Assembly: GCF_030718205.1 (NCBI RefSeq)
Contig: NZ_JAUZQF010000014.1
Coordinates: 186,001 to 250,000 of the forward strand
From: Nonomuraea turcica
Lineage (GTDB): Bacteria > Actinomycetota > Actinomycetes > Streptosporangiales > Streptosporangiaceae
Direction: 5' to 3'
DNA: 64,000 nt
In this document: piece by piece, positions 42,482 through 51,509 of the stretch
Position numbering within the stretch: the stretch's first letter is position 1
How the letters are laid out: every line of letters begins with the position of its first letter
Made by a program: the position numbers and the translations under genes
Notes under the pieces: model-generated
Database searches by the model: none
Told to the model about the DNA's origin: nothing
Seen by the model: only the letters and a program-made list of their open reading frames with translations

Positions 42482-43585
42482 CTACACCCCCGGGTCGGCG
42501 AGCACGACACCGTCGTGCGGCTGCCAGCCGAGCTCCACGTCTTCGCCCGCCGCCACGCCGGCACTCGCACCGGCGGCCTGGACACGCGCGTTGAGCACCG
42601 TCCCGTCCGGAAGGGCGACGGAGTATCTCCGTGCGTTCCCGAGGTACACGACCTCCTTCACCGTTCCGCGAGCCCGGTTCGTTCCCGCGTCGAGGCTCGT
42701 GCCCGGCGGCAGAAGCTGAACCCGTTCGGGACGGATCACGAACGCGGCGGCATCTCCGGGGTTCAGGCCCTCTCCCCTCGACTCGACATGGACCTCCCCG
42801 CCGGCCCAGCCGAAGCGGGGTGTGGGCCGCCCGGCCAGGAGTTTTCCGCGCACGATGTTGGAGTCGCCGATGAAATCGGCGACGAACAACGTGCTCGGCC
42901 TCTCGTACAGATCTTCGGCCGTTCCGATCTGCTCGATACGGCCCATGTTGTAGATCGCGATGCGGTCGCTCATGACCAGCGCCTCTTCCTGATCATGGGT
43001 GACGTAGACCACGCTGATACCGAGCCGGCGGCTGATGCGCATCACTTCGAGCTGCAGGACCTCACGCATCTTCTTGTCCAGCGCGCCCAACGGCTCGTCC
43101 ATCAGCAGGAGCCGAGGTTCGAAGACGATGGCGCGCGCGAAGGCGACCCGCTGCTGCTGCCCACCGGACAACTCCCGCGGCCTACGCCCACCCAGGCCCT
43201 GGAGCTGCACCAGCTCAAGTGCCGAATTCACCTTCCTGGACAGCTCCCCGCCGGAGACGCCGCGCATCTTCAGCGGGAATCCGACGTTCTCCGCTGCAGT
43301 CATGTGGGGGAACAGCGCATAGTTCTGGAACACCACGCCGATGTCCCGCTTGTGGGGCCGCAGCCCGGAGAGGTCCTGCCCGTCCAGGACGATCTCGCCC
43401 GAGGTCTGCTCGACGAAGCCGGCGATCATGCCGAGTGTCGTGGTCTTGCCCGAGCCGGACGGCCCGAGCAGGGTGAGGAACTCCCCGGCGCGGGCCTCCA
43501 GCGAGATCCCATCGACCGCGACCGAGTCGCGGTACCGCTTCACGACGTCGCGCAGCTCGAGCGTGCCGGTGCCGGTCTCTCTCAT
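42482..43585 (-). CDS. ABC transporter ATPase, PotA type
   Basis: A 367-residue energising subunit of a polyamine-type importer. Walker A GPSGSGKTTT near residue 40, Q-loop VFQNYALFPHMTAAENVGFP, signature LSGGQQQR near 140, Walker B LLLMDEPLGALD, and H-loop VTHDQEEALVMSDR. The C-terminal TOBE regulatory domain covers about 240-367. All catalytic residues are present. The start overlaps the upstream permease stop by four bases; it is the last of three genes on the minus strand and is convergent with the MocR gene. Confidence 0.93.
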   Translation of the reverse strand: MRETGTGTLELRDVVKRYRDSVAVDGISLEARAGEFLTLLGPSGSGKTTTLGMIAGFVEQTSGEIVLDGQDLSGLRPHKRDIGVVFQNYALFPHMTAAENVGFPLKMRGVSGGELSRKVNSALELVQLQGLGGRRPRELSGGQQQRVAFARAIVFEPRLLLMDEPLGALDKKMREVLQLEVMRISRRLGISVVYVTHDQEEALVMSDRIAIYNMGRIEQIGTAEDLYERPSTLFVADFIGDSNIVRGKLLAGRPTPRFGWAGGEVHVESRGEGLNPGDAAAFVIRPERVQLLPPGTSLDAGTNRARGTVKEVVYLGNARRYSVALPDGTVLNARVQAAGASAGVAAGEDVELGWQPHDGVVLADPGV

Positions 43586-44370
43586 GCGGTTCGCCTCCTG
43601 TTGCCCAGGACCATCACCACGACGAGCAACACGACTGTCACGGAGGTGAGCAGGGTCGCTACAGCGGCAATCGTCGGATCGAGATTCGTGCGGAGCTGGC
43701 TGAACATCTGGACTGGCAACGTGCGTGTCGCCGGGTCGCTCAGGAAGAGGCTCACCACCACCTCATCCCAGGAGGTAATGAAGGCGAAGAGCGCTCCCAC
43801 AGCGATGTTGGGTAGGAGAAGCGGAAAAGTCACCGTACGGAATGTCCGAAATGGACCTGCACCAAGCGTTTGCGCGGCACGTTCCAGCGTTCGGTCGAGC
43901 TGCCGTATGCCCGCACCCACGCTGACAATGGCGAATGGGAGGGCAAGCACCGTGTGCCCCAGAACCAGTCCCAGGAAGGTTCCCGTGAGCCGCCAGTGGC
44001 TGAAACTGCTGAAGGAACCCACCGCGACGATCACGATCGGAACGAGCATCGGACCAAGGAAGAAGGCGTTGAGCAGCGACTTGCCACGGAACCGGACACG
44101 GTCCATGCCCAGCGCGGCCGCTATCCCCAGGGCGCTGGTCAGCACGGTGACCACCAGCCCTACGCCGAAACTGTTGAAAGCCGCCGAACGCCATTCATGG
44201 CTGGTGAAGAGATTCTCGTACCAGCGGGTACTCAGGCCCTTCGGCGGGAACTGCAGAATCGGGCTGGACGAGAAGGACATCGGGACGGTGATCACCGCGG
44301 GAAGGATCAGGAAGCCGGCGATCAGCGCGCCCAGCAGATACAGCCATAGGGCCGGTCGGCGCTCTCTCAT
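43582..44370 (-). CDS. ABC transporter permease, PotC type
   Basis: A 262-residue inner-membrane permease with six helices and the BPD_transp_1 EAA loop near residue 170 (LERAAQTLGAGPFRTFRTVT followed by FPLLLPN), which contacts the ATPase. Typical of the second permease in spermidine/putrescine-type importers. Overlaps both neighbours by four bases (ATGA-type), showing one transcription and translation unit. Confidence 0.92.
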   Translation of the reverse strand: MRERRPALWLYLLGALIAGFLILPAVITVPMSFSSSPILQFPPKGLSTRWYENLFTSHEWRSAAFNSFGVGLVVTVLTSALGIAAALGMDRVRFRGKSLLNAFFLGPMLVPIVIVAVGSFSSFSHWRLTGTFLGLVLGHTVLALPFAIVSVGAGIRQLDRTLERAAQTLGAGPFRTFRTVTFPLLLPNIAVGALFAFITSWDEVVVSLFLSDPATRTLPVQMFSQLRTNLDPTIAAVATLLTSVTVVLLVVVMVLGNRRRTA

Positions 44371-45338
44371 CGCCCGACGTCCGTAAGGTCGCTCAGCTTC
44401 GCGAAGCGGCTGCCGGCGGCGAGTACCACGAGGGTAGTGGCCAGCAGCACCACACCCAGCGCGGCGCCGGTACCGAAGTCCAGCTGCCCGCTGAACCGCT
44501 GCACGATCAGCTCACCCAGCAAGATGTCCTTCGGACCGCCCAGCAGGCTCGGCGTGATGTAAAAGCCCAAAGATAGGCTGAAAACGAGAAGCACGCCGGC
44601 CACCACTCCCGGCATGGTCAGCGGTAGATAGACCAGCCGGAAGGCTCTCGCCGGCGGGGCGCCGAGCGTCTCAGCCGCCCGGACCAGGCCCGGATCGATC
44701 CGCTTCATCGCGGCGTATATCGGCAAGACCATGAAGGGCAGGAGGACGTGCGTCATGCCGATCACCACTCCGGTCAGGTTGCGCACGAGCGGTATCGGCT
44801 CGTCAATGACTCCCGCGGCTCGGAGCGCTTCATTGATCAAGCCGGTGTCCTGGAGCAACGTCACCCAGGCGAAGCTACGCACCAGCACGCTCGTCCAGAA
44901 GGGCAGGAGCACGGCGGCGAGAAGGACGCCCCTCACCACCTTCCCGCAGCGGCAGAGCAGGTAAGCATAGGGGTACGCGATCAGCAGGCAGAATCCCGTG
45001 ATAAGCACCGCAACCTTGAAGGTCGTGAACAGCACCCTCGGATACAGCGGACTGCCCAACAACGCAGAGTAACTCCCGAAAGAAGGGGCGCGAAGGCTCT
45101 CCAGGGCCATTCCGGCCAAGGGTGCGACAAAGAAGATCCCCAAAAAGGCGGTGGGGACGATGAGGGTCAGCAGCCATCCGCCGTCCCGGGCAAGTCGCGA
45201 GGCGGCGGTTGACGCGACCCGGCTCATGGGTGCGCGATCACTGGCCTGTCGACGACCCGTGGTGCTTTCGCTCCTACCGATGGTGGGCGCACGCTCACTG
45301 ACAGGCCGAACGCGTTGGGAGAGTGGGGTGTCCGACAT
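44367..45338 (-). CDS. ABC transporter permease, PotB type
   Basis: A 323-residue permease with six helices, a 60-residue hydrophilic N-terminal extension and the EAA loop VRAAETLGAPPARAFRLVYL with PLTMPG. Known relatives are first permeases of polyamine-type importers. Start chosen at ATG 45338, 20 bp from operator 2, with a weak GGAAGA ribosome site; the frame extends further upstream but crosses the operator. First gene of the three-gene transporter operon. Confidence 0.9.
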   Translation of the reverse strand: MSDTPLSQRVRPVSERAPTIGRSESTTGRRQASDRAPMSRVASTAASRLARDGGWLLTLIVPTAFLGIFFVAPLAGMALESLRAPSFGSYSALLGSPLYPRVLFTTFKVAVLITGFCLLIAYPYAYLLCRCGKVVRGVLLAAVLLPFWTSVLVRSFAWVTLLQDTGLINEALRAAGVIDEPIPLVRNLTGVVIGMTHVLLPFMVLPIYAAMKRIDPGLVRAAETLGAPPARAFRLVYLPLTMPGVVAGVLLVFSLSLGFYITPSLLGGPKDILLGELIVQRFSGQLDFGTGAALGVVLLATTLVVLAAGSRFAKLSDLTDVGR

Positions 45339-45357
45339 GAGCTGAGTCTTCCGATGG

Positions 45358-45381
45358 CTGGCCCCGGTATACCAGGGCCAG
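45358..45381. promoter_or_regulatory. MocR operator 2 (ABC operon promoter)
   Basis: CTGGCCC-C-GGTATACC-A-GGGCCAG is a 24-bp near-perfect palindrome, 20 bp upstream of the first permease ATG. Core and flanks match operator 1 (CTGG-CC-GGTA...AGGGCCAG, TTCCG on one side and CCAGTT on the other). It is the clearer dyad of the two. Confidence 0.7.
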
Positions 45382-46079
45382 TGGAAGGCGGAACGATGAG
45401 GCCAGTTTGCGAACGCTCTCCGCTTCTGCCCAACAGGCCAGGTTGCGTCCACGGGAGTGGTATGCGAGTAGGGCCTGGTCACAGGCGTGGCGTCGTGAAA
45501 TGGCGAAGCCCCGCTGGACATCGGCAAAGCCAGCGCGGTTCCAGCTCGACCACCACGTCCGGAGCGACCGGAGTGTGCTCGAAGCCGAGACACCCCGGCC
45601 AGAACTCGGCCTGGGAGGCGGGCTTCCTGTGCCCCGATCAGATGACGTTGACGGCGTCGAGGAAGCGGGCGGCGAGCTCGGTGTCGCCGGTGACCGTCAC
45701 GTCGCTGTCGCGCCAGGATGACCCCATCGCCACTGAGCGGCGCGGGCGGCGGTGTGCCCGGCCGCCACGGCTAGCCCGGGTTCCGGTCGGCGGGGGTGAT
45801 CACCCGCAGCAGCTTGGCCAGCCGGGCCACTTTGGTGAAGCAGCCGGTGTGGTAGGTGCCGGCCCACTGCGCCCGAACGTGACCGGCGCGGCGAACCCGC
45901 CGCGACGGCGCATCGCGGGCACGGGTGACGCTCGCCCTCATCGGCGTCACCGGTGTGTTTGAGAAGAAATCAACCTCTCTGGCGATCACAACCGGCCCCG
46001 GGAAGCCTCCTGGTGATCTTCTCCGGTAATCGAGCGTTTATGAGAACGCTATGCCTGTCGTTTGCGAGTGGGGGCCGTG
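45382..46079. other. Debris after the MocR cluster, including a copy of the regulator leader
   Basis: No intact gene. At 45396 ATGAGGCCAGTTTGCG copies the MocR start region (GTGAGACCAGTTCGTC at 41015) and then diverges, as if a second regulator gene once began here. On the minus strand near 45727-45640 a frame ends WRDSDVTVTGDTELAARFLD and AVNVI plus stop, a scrap of an unidentified protein. The rest up to the ABC-2 remnant shows nothing recognisable. Confidence 0.45.
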
Positions 46080-46746
46080 TCAGTGGGTGTGGTCGGCTCG
46101 GCGCCACCAGGCGGCTGTGGCGCGGGCGCCGACCGCGGCGGTGGCCAGCACCAGTGAGAATCCCAGCGGCCCAGGCTGGTCCTGGTCAGGGCTGGCCAAG
46201 CCGGCGTACAGGGCCGGGACCGACCAGGGAAAGTAAGCGCCGTAGCCGAGGGCGGCGATCACCTGGGCAGTGAACACGATGATGAACATGGCGCCCACGG
46301 CGGGCAGGTAGCCGCGGCCGATGCTGGCGCCAGTGCGAGCGGGGTGGTAAGCAGGGCGGTGAGCAGGCCGATGATCACGATCTGGGTCAGGCCGTGCACC
46401 GATGGGGCGCTCCAGGCGGGCAGGCCGAGCGCGGCGCCGATGAGCAGCCCGAGCAGGCACATCCAGGCGGCCAGCAGCCGCGCCCAGCCGGTGTCGAGGG
46501 TGAATTTGGCCGCGACGATGGCGGTGCGGGAGGTGCGGGGCGAGCAGGTCTTTGGCGGTGTGGTCGCTGAACTCGCGGCCGAACAGCCAGATGGCGAGCA
46601 TGACGGCGACGGCGACGGTCTGGGCGAGCAGTGCGAGTTGGCCGGGCCAGTCGGCGCTGGCGCCGGACAACTGGGCTTTGTCGCCGAGCAGGCCGAACGC
46701 CCGAGCCCGCCCGACCTCCTACCGCCTGGACAAGATCGCCAAGACA
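46080..46746 (-). pseudogene. ABC-2-type permease, frameshifted
   Basis: Hydrophobic segments are spread over two minus-strand frames in order: ARAFGLLGDKAQLSGASADW then LLAQTVAVAVMLAIWLFGRE and FSDHTAKDLLAP. After a shift near 46540 come AAKFTLDTGWARLLAAWMCL and LTQIVIIGLLTALLTTPLAL. After a second shift near 46340 the first frame resumes with YLPAVGAMFIIVFTAQVIAA. The EF..HT.KDLL block is typical of bacitracin-type ABC-2 permeases. The N-terminus is missing and no ATPase gene is next to it. Confidence 0.65.
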
Positions 46747-46782
46747 TCTGGTCACCGGCATCGCCCGAATAGAGCTCCTCAG

Positions 46783-47571
46783 TCAGTGAGCGGTCCAGCC
46801 GCCGTCGACCGGCATGATAGCGCCGGTGATGTAGGAGGCGGCGGGGCTGGCCAGGAGGAGGGCCGCTGCGGTGAGTTCGGCCGGGTCGGCCCAGCGGCGG
46901 ATGGGCACTTGGTGCTCGAGGAATTCGCGCACGTGCGGGTCGTCGTCGGCCCCGTCGTTGAGCGGGGTGCGGAATGGGCCGGGAGCTAGGGCGTTGACGC
47001 AGATGCCGGTGCCTGCGAGCTCGACCGCGAGGCTCCGTGTGAACTGGACGACGGCTCCTTTGCTCGCAGCGTAGCCGGTGCGGCCGGCGGCGCCGACGAG
47101 ACCGAGGGCACTGGCAAGGGTGACGATGCGACCGTATCCGGCGGCGCGCATCACTGGTACGGCTGCTTGGCAGGTCAGGAACATGCCGACGACGTTGACC
47201 TCCAGGCAGCGCCGCAGGGTGGTCACGTCGAGTTCCTCGATTTCGCCGCGTGCCTGGATGCCGGCACTGGTGACCAGAATGTCAAGGCGGCCATGGCGGG
47301 TGACGACAGCGTCGAAGAGGTGGCGAACACCATCTTCGTCGGTGACGTCGCAGGCTATGCCGAGGGCGCGTTGGCCGGTGGTGGCCGTGATGTCCGCCGC
47401 GGTCCGCTCGCAGGCCTGCTGGCGTCGGCCACAGACCACGACTGTGCAGCCCGCGTGGGCCAGCGCGACCGCGATGGCCTTGCCCAGGCCGGTCGAGCCG
47501 CCGGTGATCAGAGCCACCTGGTCGGTGAGATCGCCGCCGGGAAAGGTCCTGGCGAGCGTCGGTTCAGGCAT
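46783..47571 (-). CDS. SDR-family oxidoreductase
   Basis: A 262-residue classical short-chain dehydrogenase: cofactor motif TGGSTGLGKAIA (TGxxxGxG), NAG-type block replaced by VTSAGIQ, catalytic Ser in TLASALG, and YxxxK as YAASKG, with PGPFRTPL after it and the usual C-terminal VDGGWTAH. The SAG variant of NNAG is tolerated in some members. Substrate unknown; 3-oxoacyl-ACP reductase-like or gluconate 5-dehydrogenase-like are the nearest styles. ATG 47571 follows GAGAGG; five further codons upstream lack support. It lies 60 bp downstream of the XRE-cupin gene in the same orientation and is probably co-transcribed. Confidence 0.88.
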   Translation of the reverse strand: MPEPTLARTFPGGDLTDQVALITGGSTGLGKAIAVALAHAGCTVVVCGRRQQACERTAADITATTGQRALGIACDVTDEDGVRHLFDAVVTRHGRLDILVTSAGIQARGEIEELDVTTLRRCLEVNVVGMFLTCQAAVPVMRAAGYGRIVTLASALGLVGAAGRTGYAASKGAVVQFTRSLAVELAGTGICVNALAPGPFRTPLNDGADDDPHVREFLEHQVPIRRWADPAELTAAALLLASPAASYITGAIMPVDGGWTAH

Positions 47572-47631
47572 GTCGGTACCTCTCATCGTGCGCCGTTGGG
47601 TCGGCGGAAATGACTCTTGCCGATGCTCTGG

Positions 47632-48177
47632 TCAGCTCTCTCGGTGCGCCATGAGAAGGATGGCGCGATTGTGTGCGGCGTGACCTCGGTACAGGTGCGG
47701 GAGAGCGGCATCGAACCGGATCGAATCGCCTTCGGCCAGTTCGGTGGGGGAGTCGGCGGGGCCGGTGGTGATGTGTCCTTGGGTGAGCACGAGACATTCC
47801 TCGACGCCGCGCAGGTGGGAGTCGGAGTGCTGGGTGCTCTGGGCGATGGCGATGTCGTAGACCTCCACGGTGCCGCGCAGCCTGATGCGGTGGAGAAGAC
47901 GCGCGCTGACCGCGTCGCCCTCGACCTGCGGTCGCCTATCGCTGACGCGTACCACCTCGACCGTCGAGGCGGGCGTTTCCAGCAGCTCACCGAGGGACGC
48001 CTTCAGCGCGGTGGCCAAGGCCCACAGAGTGCTCAGGGTCGGGTTGCCCTGGCCCTGTTCGATGCCGTGCAGCGTGGTCTTGCTGATGGCGCTGGCGGAT
48101 GCCAGGTCGGCCAGCGATATGCCGGCTGCCGTGCGCAGCCGGTGCACGTTCTGCCCTACCACTTGCGTAAGATCCAT
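47632..48177 (-). CDS. XRE-cupin transcriptional regulator
   Basis: A 181-residue regulator with an N-terminal lambda-repressor-type HTH (about 8-62: LRTAAGISLADLASASAISK, TTLHGIEQGQGNPTLSTLWA) and a C-terminal cupin (about 100-178: LRGVEECLVLTQGHI, GDSIRFDAALPHLYRG) that binds a small ligand. This fusion type (as in PuuR or SinR-cupin proteins) often governs amino-acid or amine metabolism. It is divergent from an aminotransferase gene with about 57 bp between start codons, including an AT-rich CATACGTATCAT...TATG stretch that could be its operator. Confidence 0.87.
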   Translation of the reverse strand: MDLTQVVGQNVHRLRTAAGISLADLASASAISKTTLHGIEQGQGNPTLSTLWALATALKASLGELLETPASTVEVVRVSDRRPQVEGDAVSARLLHRIRLRGTVEVYDIAIAQSTQHSDSHLRGVEECLVLTQGHITTGPADSPTELAEGDSIRFDAALPHLYRGHAAHNRAILLMAHRES

Positions 48178-48234
48178 ACGTATCATCATAGTGATATGCC
48201 TGTACCAGCAAAATGGGTCGAGTTTGGAGGCGAC

Positions 48235-49422
48235 ATGACGGTGACGCGGCTGCGTGACATCCCGGGCATCGGCGTGGATGCCGTTGGTGACGCGGCCGAC
48301 GCCGTGGGGAACCCAGAGTTCTTGCGACTGGAAAATCTCGACACCGACCTGCGGCCGCCCGCCGTTGCCATCGCCGCCACGCATGCCGCCATCGACAACG
48401 ACGCGGCCAACAGCTATCTGCCGTTCCAGGGGCATCGCTCCCTTCGCGCGGCCGCCGCGGCGCACGTCGGGCGCATCTCAGGGCGCCGCTATGACGCCGA
48501 CACCGAATGCGTCAGCGTGGCCGGCGGGCTCAACGGCATCCTCAACACGCTGCTCGCAACCGTGGAACCCGGGCAGGAGGTTGTGCTGTGCGACCCCGTC
48601 TACGCCGGCCTGGTCAATCGGGTACGGCTCGCCGGCGGCATCCCCCGCTTCGTCCCCGCACAGCCCACCGCGGACGGCTGGACCATCGACGCCGAACGAC
48701 TCGCCGACGCCGTCGGACCCGATACGGCGGCGGTCCTGATGATGGGACCGGCGATGCCGACCGGCCTCGTCCTGGACGATCGTCACTGGTCCGCCCTCGC
48801 TGACGCCTGCGAACGCCATAACGCTTGGCTGATCTACGACGCGGCCATGGAACGCATCCGCTTCGACGGCCGCCCTCCCAGCCACCCGGCAGCCCACGAG
48901 GGCCTGGCTCGGCGCACCATCACCGTCGGTTCCGCCTCCAAGGAACTGCGGCTCATCGGCTGGCGCGTCGGCTGGGTCATCGGCCCTGCCCCCATCATCG
49001 CCGACGTCCGCCTCGTCGGCTTGACCAACGTCGTCTGCCAGGTCGGTCTGGCCCAAGACGCCGTGGCCGCCGCACTAGACGCGCCCGACGCCGACGCCGA
49101 CGTCGCCGCCGCCACCGCCGAATGGCAGCGGCGCTGCGAGATGGTCCTGCACCAGCTCGCCGCGTACCCGGTCATCCGACCGCACGGCGGCTGGTCGCTC
49201 CTCATCGACACCAGACCCTTGGAGCTGACCGCCCTCGAACTATCCCAGCGCCTGTTCGACCGGGCGAAGATCGCAGCCACCCCCATGGACGGCTGGGGCC
49301 CCAGCGGCAGACATTACGTGCGGATCGTCTTTGCCAACGAGCCCGTCGAACGCCTCACCAGCCTCAGCGAGCGCTTCCACCTGGCCATCCATGACCGGCC
49401 GGAAGCCCCCAGGCACCGATAA
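48235..49422 (+). CDS. PLP-dependent aminotransferase, fold type I
   Basis: A 395-residue aminotransferase class I/II enzyme. NSYLPFQGHRSLRAAAAAHV at the N-terminus, VSVAGGLNGILNTLLATVEP near the cofactor phosphate site, IYDAAMERIRFDG, and PLP-binding Lys236 in SASKELRLIGWRVGW with the following Arg. Likely an aspartate- or alanine-type aminotransferase acting on an unknown amino acid; the cupin regulator beside it may sense substrate or product. ATG 48235 follows GGAGG by four bases; an ATG at 48196 in the same frame would be a leaderless alternative. Confidence 0.88.
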   Translation: MTVTRLRDIPGIGVDAVGDAADAVGNPEFLRLENLDTDLRPPAVAIAATHAAIDNDAANSYLPFQGHRSLRAAAAAHVGRISGRRYDADTECVSVAGGLNGILNTLLATVEPGQEVVLCDPVYAGLVNRVRLAGGIPRFVPAQPTADGWTIDAERLADAVGPDTAAVLMMGPAMPTGLVLDDRHWSALADACERHNAWLIYDAAMERIRFDGRPPSHPAAHEGLARRTITVGSASKELRLIGWRVGWVIGPAPIIADVRLVGLTNVVCQVGLAQDAVAAALDAPDADADVAAATAEWQRRCEMVLHQLAAYPVIRPHGGWSLLIDTRPLELTALELSQRLFDRAKIAATPMDGWGPSGRHYVRIVFANEPVERLTSLSERFHLAIHDRPEAPRHR

Positions 49423-49569
49423 GAAGGGCCTATCGTGATCATCGACAACAATGCCGGAGGCTCCCGCCGATGTCCTCCCGGCGCAGGCGCCCGATCGCTC
49501 CGGTGGTCGACATCGTGTTCAGCGCTGGACCACTCCGACCTCCTGCTCGCCAGGTCCCCGGTCTTGACT

Positions 49570-49599
49570 CGGCTCCCGCCCCGCAACGGGCGGGAGCCG
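49570..49599 (+). terminator. Hairpin terminator after the aminotransferase gene
   Basis: CGGCTCCCGCCC (49570-49581), loop CGCAAC, GGGCGGGAGCCG (49588-49599): a perfect 12-bp GC stem followed by TCCGTTT on the plus strand. It lies about 150 bp beyond the aminotransferase stop, and there is no other gene between. Confidence 0.7.
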
Positions 49600-49800
49600 T
49601 CCGTTTGATCGATACTCACCCGGCGACGCCATCGGCAGCCCTTATGGCACCCGGGACACGCCGCGATCCGGGCGAACCAGGCCTGCTCGGCGTGGCGCAG
49701 CGGACGAAGCTCGCAGCCCAGATGCGGTTTGGCGGCTCTTCGCACGTTCCTTAACGGCACCCAACTCGCTCGCCCGCCCTCGCATGCCTGGAGGCCCCCT

Positions 49801-50120
49801 ATGCCGGTCAGTTTCCTGTCCGCCGAGCAACGTAGCCGATACGGCGTCTTCAACGCCGTGCCCGACATCGCCCAGCTGGGCGCCTTCTTTCCACCTAGAT
49901 GCCGATGACCGGCACCGGGCGATGGCCGCCAACGGCGCGCGCAACCAGCTCAGCTGGTCCCTGCAACTGGGCACAGCACGGTTCTTGAACTGCTTCCTGG
50001 ACGGTCCCGAGGACGTTCCCGCCGCGGTGGTCGACAACGTCGCCGAGCAGCTCGGCCTGCAGGCAGCCGACCTGAAGGGGCATGGCGAGAAGGAGGCGCG
50101 CTGGGATCATCAGGAGCAGA
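49801..50120 (+). pseudogene. Tn3-family transposase N-terminal fragment
   Basis: ATG 49801 opens PVSFLSAEQRSRYGVFNAVP and DIAQLGAFF; a frameshift near 49893 leads to HLDADDRHRAMAANGARNQL, SWSLQLGTARFLNCFLDGPE and DVPAAVVDNVAEQLGL. This is the DUF4158 N-terminal domain of Tn3-type transposases (FL...QLGxxRxLGxFL, DVPxxVVxYVAxQL). It ends after about 105 residues of nearly 1000. No terminal inverted repeat or resolvase is adjacent. Confidence 0.7.
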
Positions 50121-50289
50121 TCCGCACCGGTTACCTCGTCCACGACGGCGATGTAGCCGTAGCAGGGCGGGCCGTGCCGGTAGCCGTTGGCGGCATGCTG
50201 CCGCTGGCCGCGCACGACTGCAGGAAGTACGGCTGCCGCGCGGCAATCAACGCGGTGAGTTCCCTGGACGGAGCCGCCAGGTTCAGGCT

Positions 50290-50536
50290 CTGTAACTGTC
50301 GGCGCGCTCGACGTGGGCGATCCGAATGTCGTAGTACTCATACCAGCGCTCGCGTCCCAGCCGTTGCGCCTCCAGGTGCTAGACGTCGGCCTTCCAACCG
50401 GCGATCGACTCGGCGTCGGCGTAGTAGATCACCGTCAGTTCGTGGCCATCGGCTCTGGCGACGGACTCGCGGTCCAGGTAGCCCGGCCACTTGGTGCCGA
50501 GCTCGACCATCCGGGCCGCCATCTCGTCATATCCCT
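50290..50536 (-). pseudogene. Antibiotic biosynthesis monooxygenase (ABM)-domain remnant
   Basis: Directly after the VIT-gene stop the minus strand reads EGYDEMAARMVELGTKWPGY, then DGHELTVIYYADAESIAGWK and ADV, a TAG stop, and in the same frame HLEAQRLGRERWYEYYDIRI and AHVERADSYR. The whole is one ABM-fold (Dabb-like) domain missing its first strand, with an internal stop. A dead relative of small heme- or quinol-oxygenase-type proteins. Confidence 0.6.
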
Positions 50537-51259
50537 CTAGGACACCGTGACGCCGAGCAGGTGGCCCAGGCCGAAGGTCACCGTTGCGGCGCCCACACCG
50601 AGAGCCAGTTGCCGCAGGCCGCCCAGCCACCATGGCCGCGCCGTCATCGCCGCCACCGCCGCGCCGAACCCGAACAGCCCCAGCACGCTCAGCACCACGG
50701 CCAGCACCAGGCCGGACGCGCCGAACAGGAACGGCGCCAGCGGCACCAGCGCCCCGGCCGCGAACGCGCCGAACGACGAGGCGGCGGCCACGTACGGCGA
50801 GGGCAGATCGTCCGGGTCCACGCCCAGTTCCTCGCGAACATGTACCCGGAGCGCCTGCTCGGGATCGGCCGACAACCCCGCGGCGACCCGCCGCGCCAGG
50901 TCGGCGTCGAGGCCGCGGGCCCGGTAGAGCGCGGCCAGCTCCGCCTGCTCGCCCTCCGGGTTGCGGGCCAGCTCGCGCCGCTCCACGGCGATCTCCGCCC
51001 GCATCAGCTCGGTCTGGGACTTCACCGACGTGTACTCGCCGGCCGCCATGGAGAACGCCCCGGCGGCCAGCCCGGCGAACCCGGCGAGCACCGCGGCCCG
51101 CCCGGCGCCCGCGGCCCCCACGACGCCGGCGATCAGCGCGAAGTTCGACACGAGCCCGTCCATGGCGCCGAACACCGCCGGGCGCAGCCAGCCACCGGTG
51201 ACGTCGCGGTGGTGGTGGTGCTGCTCGGGAGAGTACGGTCGGGTGAGCTCGATGGTCAT
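50537..51259 (-). CDS. VIT1/CCC1-family iron/manganese transporter
   Basis: A 240-residue membrane protein. GGWLRPAVFGAMDGLVSNFA and LIAGVVGAAGAG form the first helices with the family Asp/Asn, followed by SMAAGEYTSVKSQTELMRAE and a cytosolic metal-binding helical insert (about 75-150, Glu-rich). Three further helices run 155-235 (SSFGAFAAGALVPLAPFLFG). Eukaryotic VIT1/CCC1 load Fe2+/Mn2+ into vacuoles; bacterial members probably export these metals. A HHHHR stretch near residue 15 may bind metal. ATG 51259 follows GGAGGAATTAC. No sharp iron-box was found upstream. Confidence 0.88.
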   Translation of the reverse strand: MTIELTRPYSPEQHHHHRDVTGGWLRPAVFGAMDGLVSNFALIAGVVGAAGAGRAAVLAGFAGLAAGAFSMAAGEYTSVKSQTELMRAEIAVERRELARNPEGEQAELAALYRARGLDADLARRVAAGLSADPEQALRVHVREELGVDPDDLPSPYVAAASSFGAFAAGALVPLAPFLFGASGLVLAVVLSVLGLFGFGAAVAAMTARPWWLGGLRQLALGVGAATVTFGLGHLLGVTVS

Positions 51260-51460
51260 GTAATTCCTCCGCTTTCGGGTGCCTTGTCCCAAATTTAGGC
51301 ATACGCCGACAAGATCCGCAACGAAGGAGAGGCTTTCCTGAGCTGGGGAAAGGCCGTCTCGATGAGCGTTTCGTTACGCTACGTGCGCGGGCATGTGCGC
51401 ACGAAGCCTGGGTAAGCACGTCCGCACGACATCCACGGGCACGCATGCGCACACGAGAAC

Positions 51461-51482
51461 CCCCGCGGGCGATGCCGCGGGG
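51461..51482 (-). terminator. Hairpin after the conserved hypothetical gene
   Basis: CCCCGCGG-GCGATG-CCGCGGGG, an 8-bp perfect GC stem with a six-base loop, 28 bp beyond the stop of the minus-strand gene ending at 51510. Confidence 0.5.
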
Positions 51483-51509
51483 ACATCGGTGTGCTGGTGC
51501 AGGTGCCGG

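Noticed and set aside
51260..51330. Iron-box (DtxR/IdeR) upstream of the VIT-family transporter
   Set aside because: Only a half-like TTAGGCATA stretch is present, with no matching inverted half.
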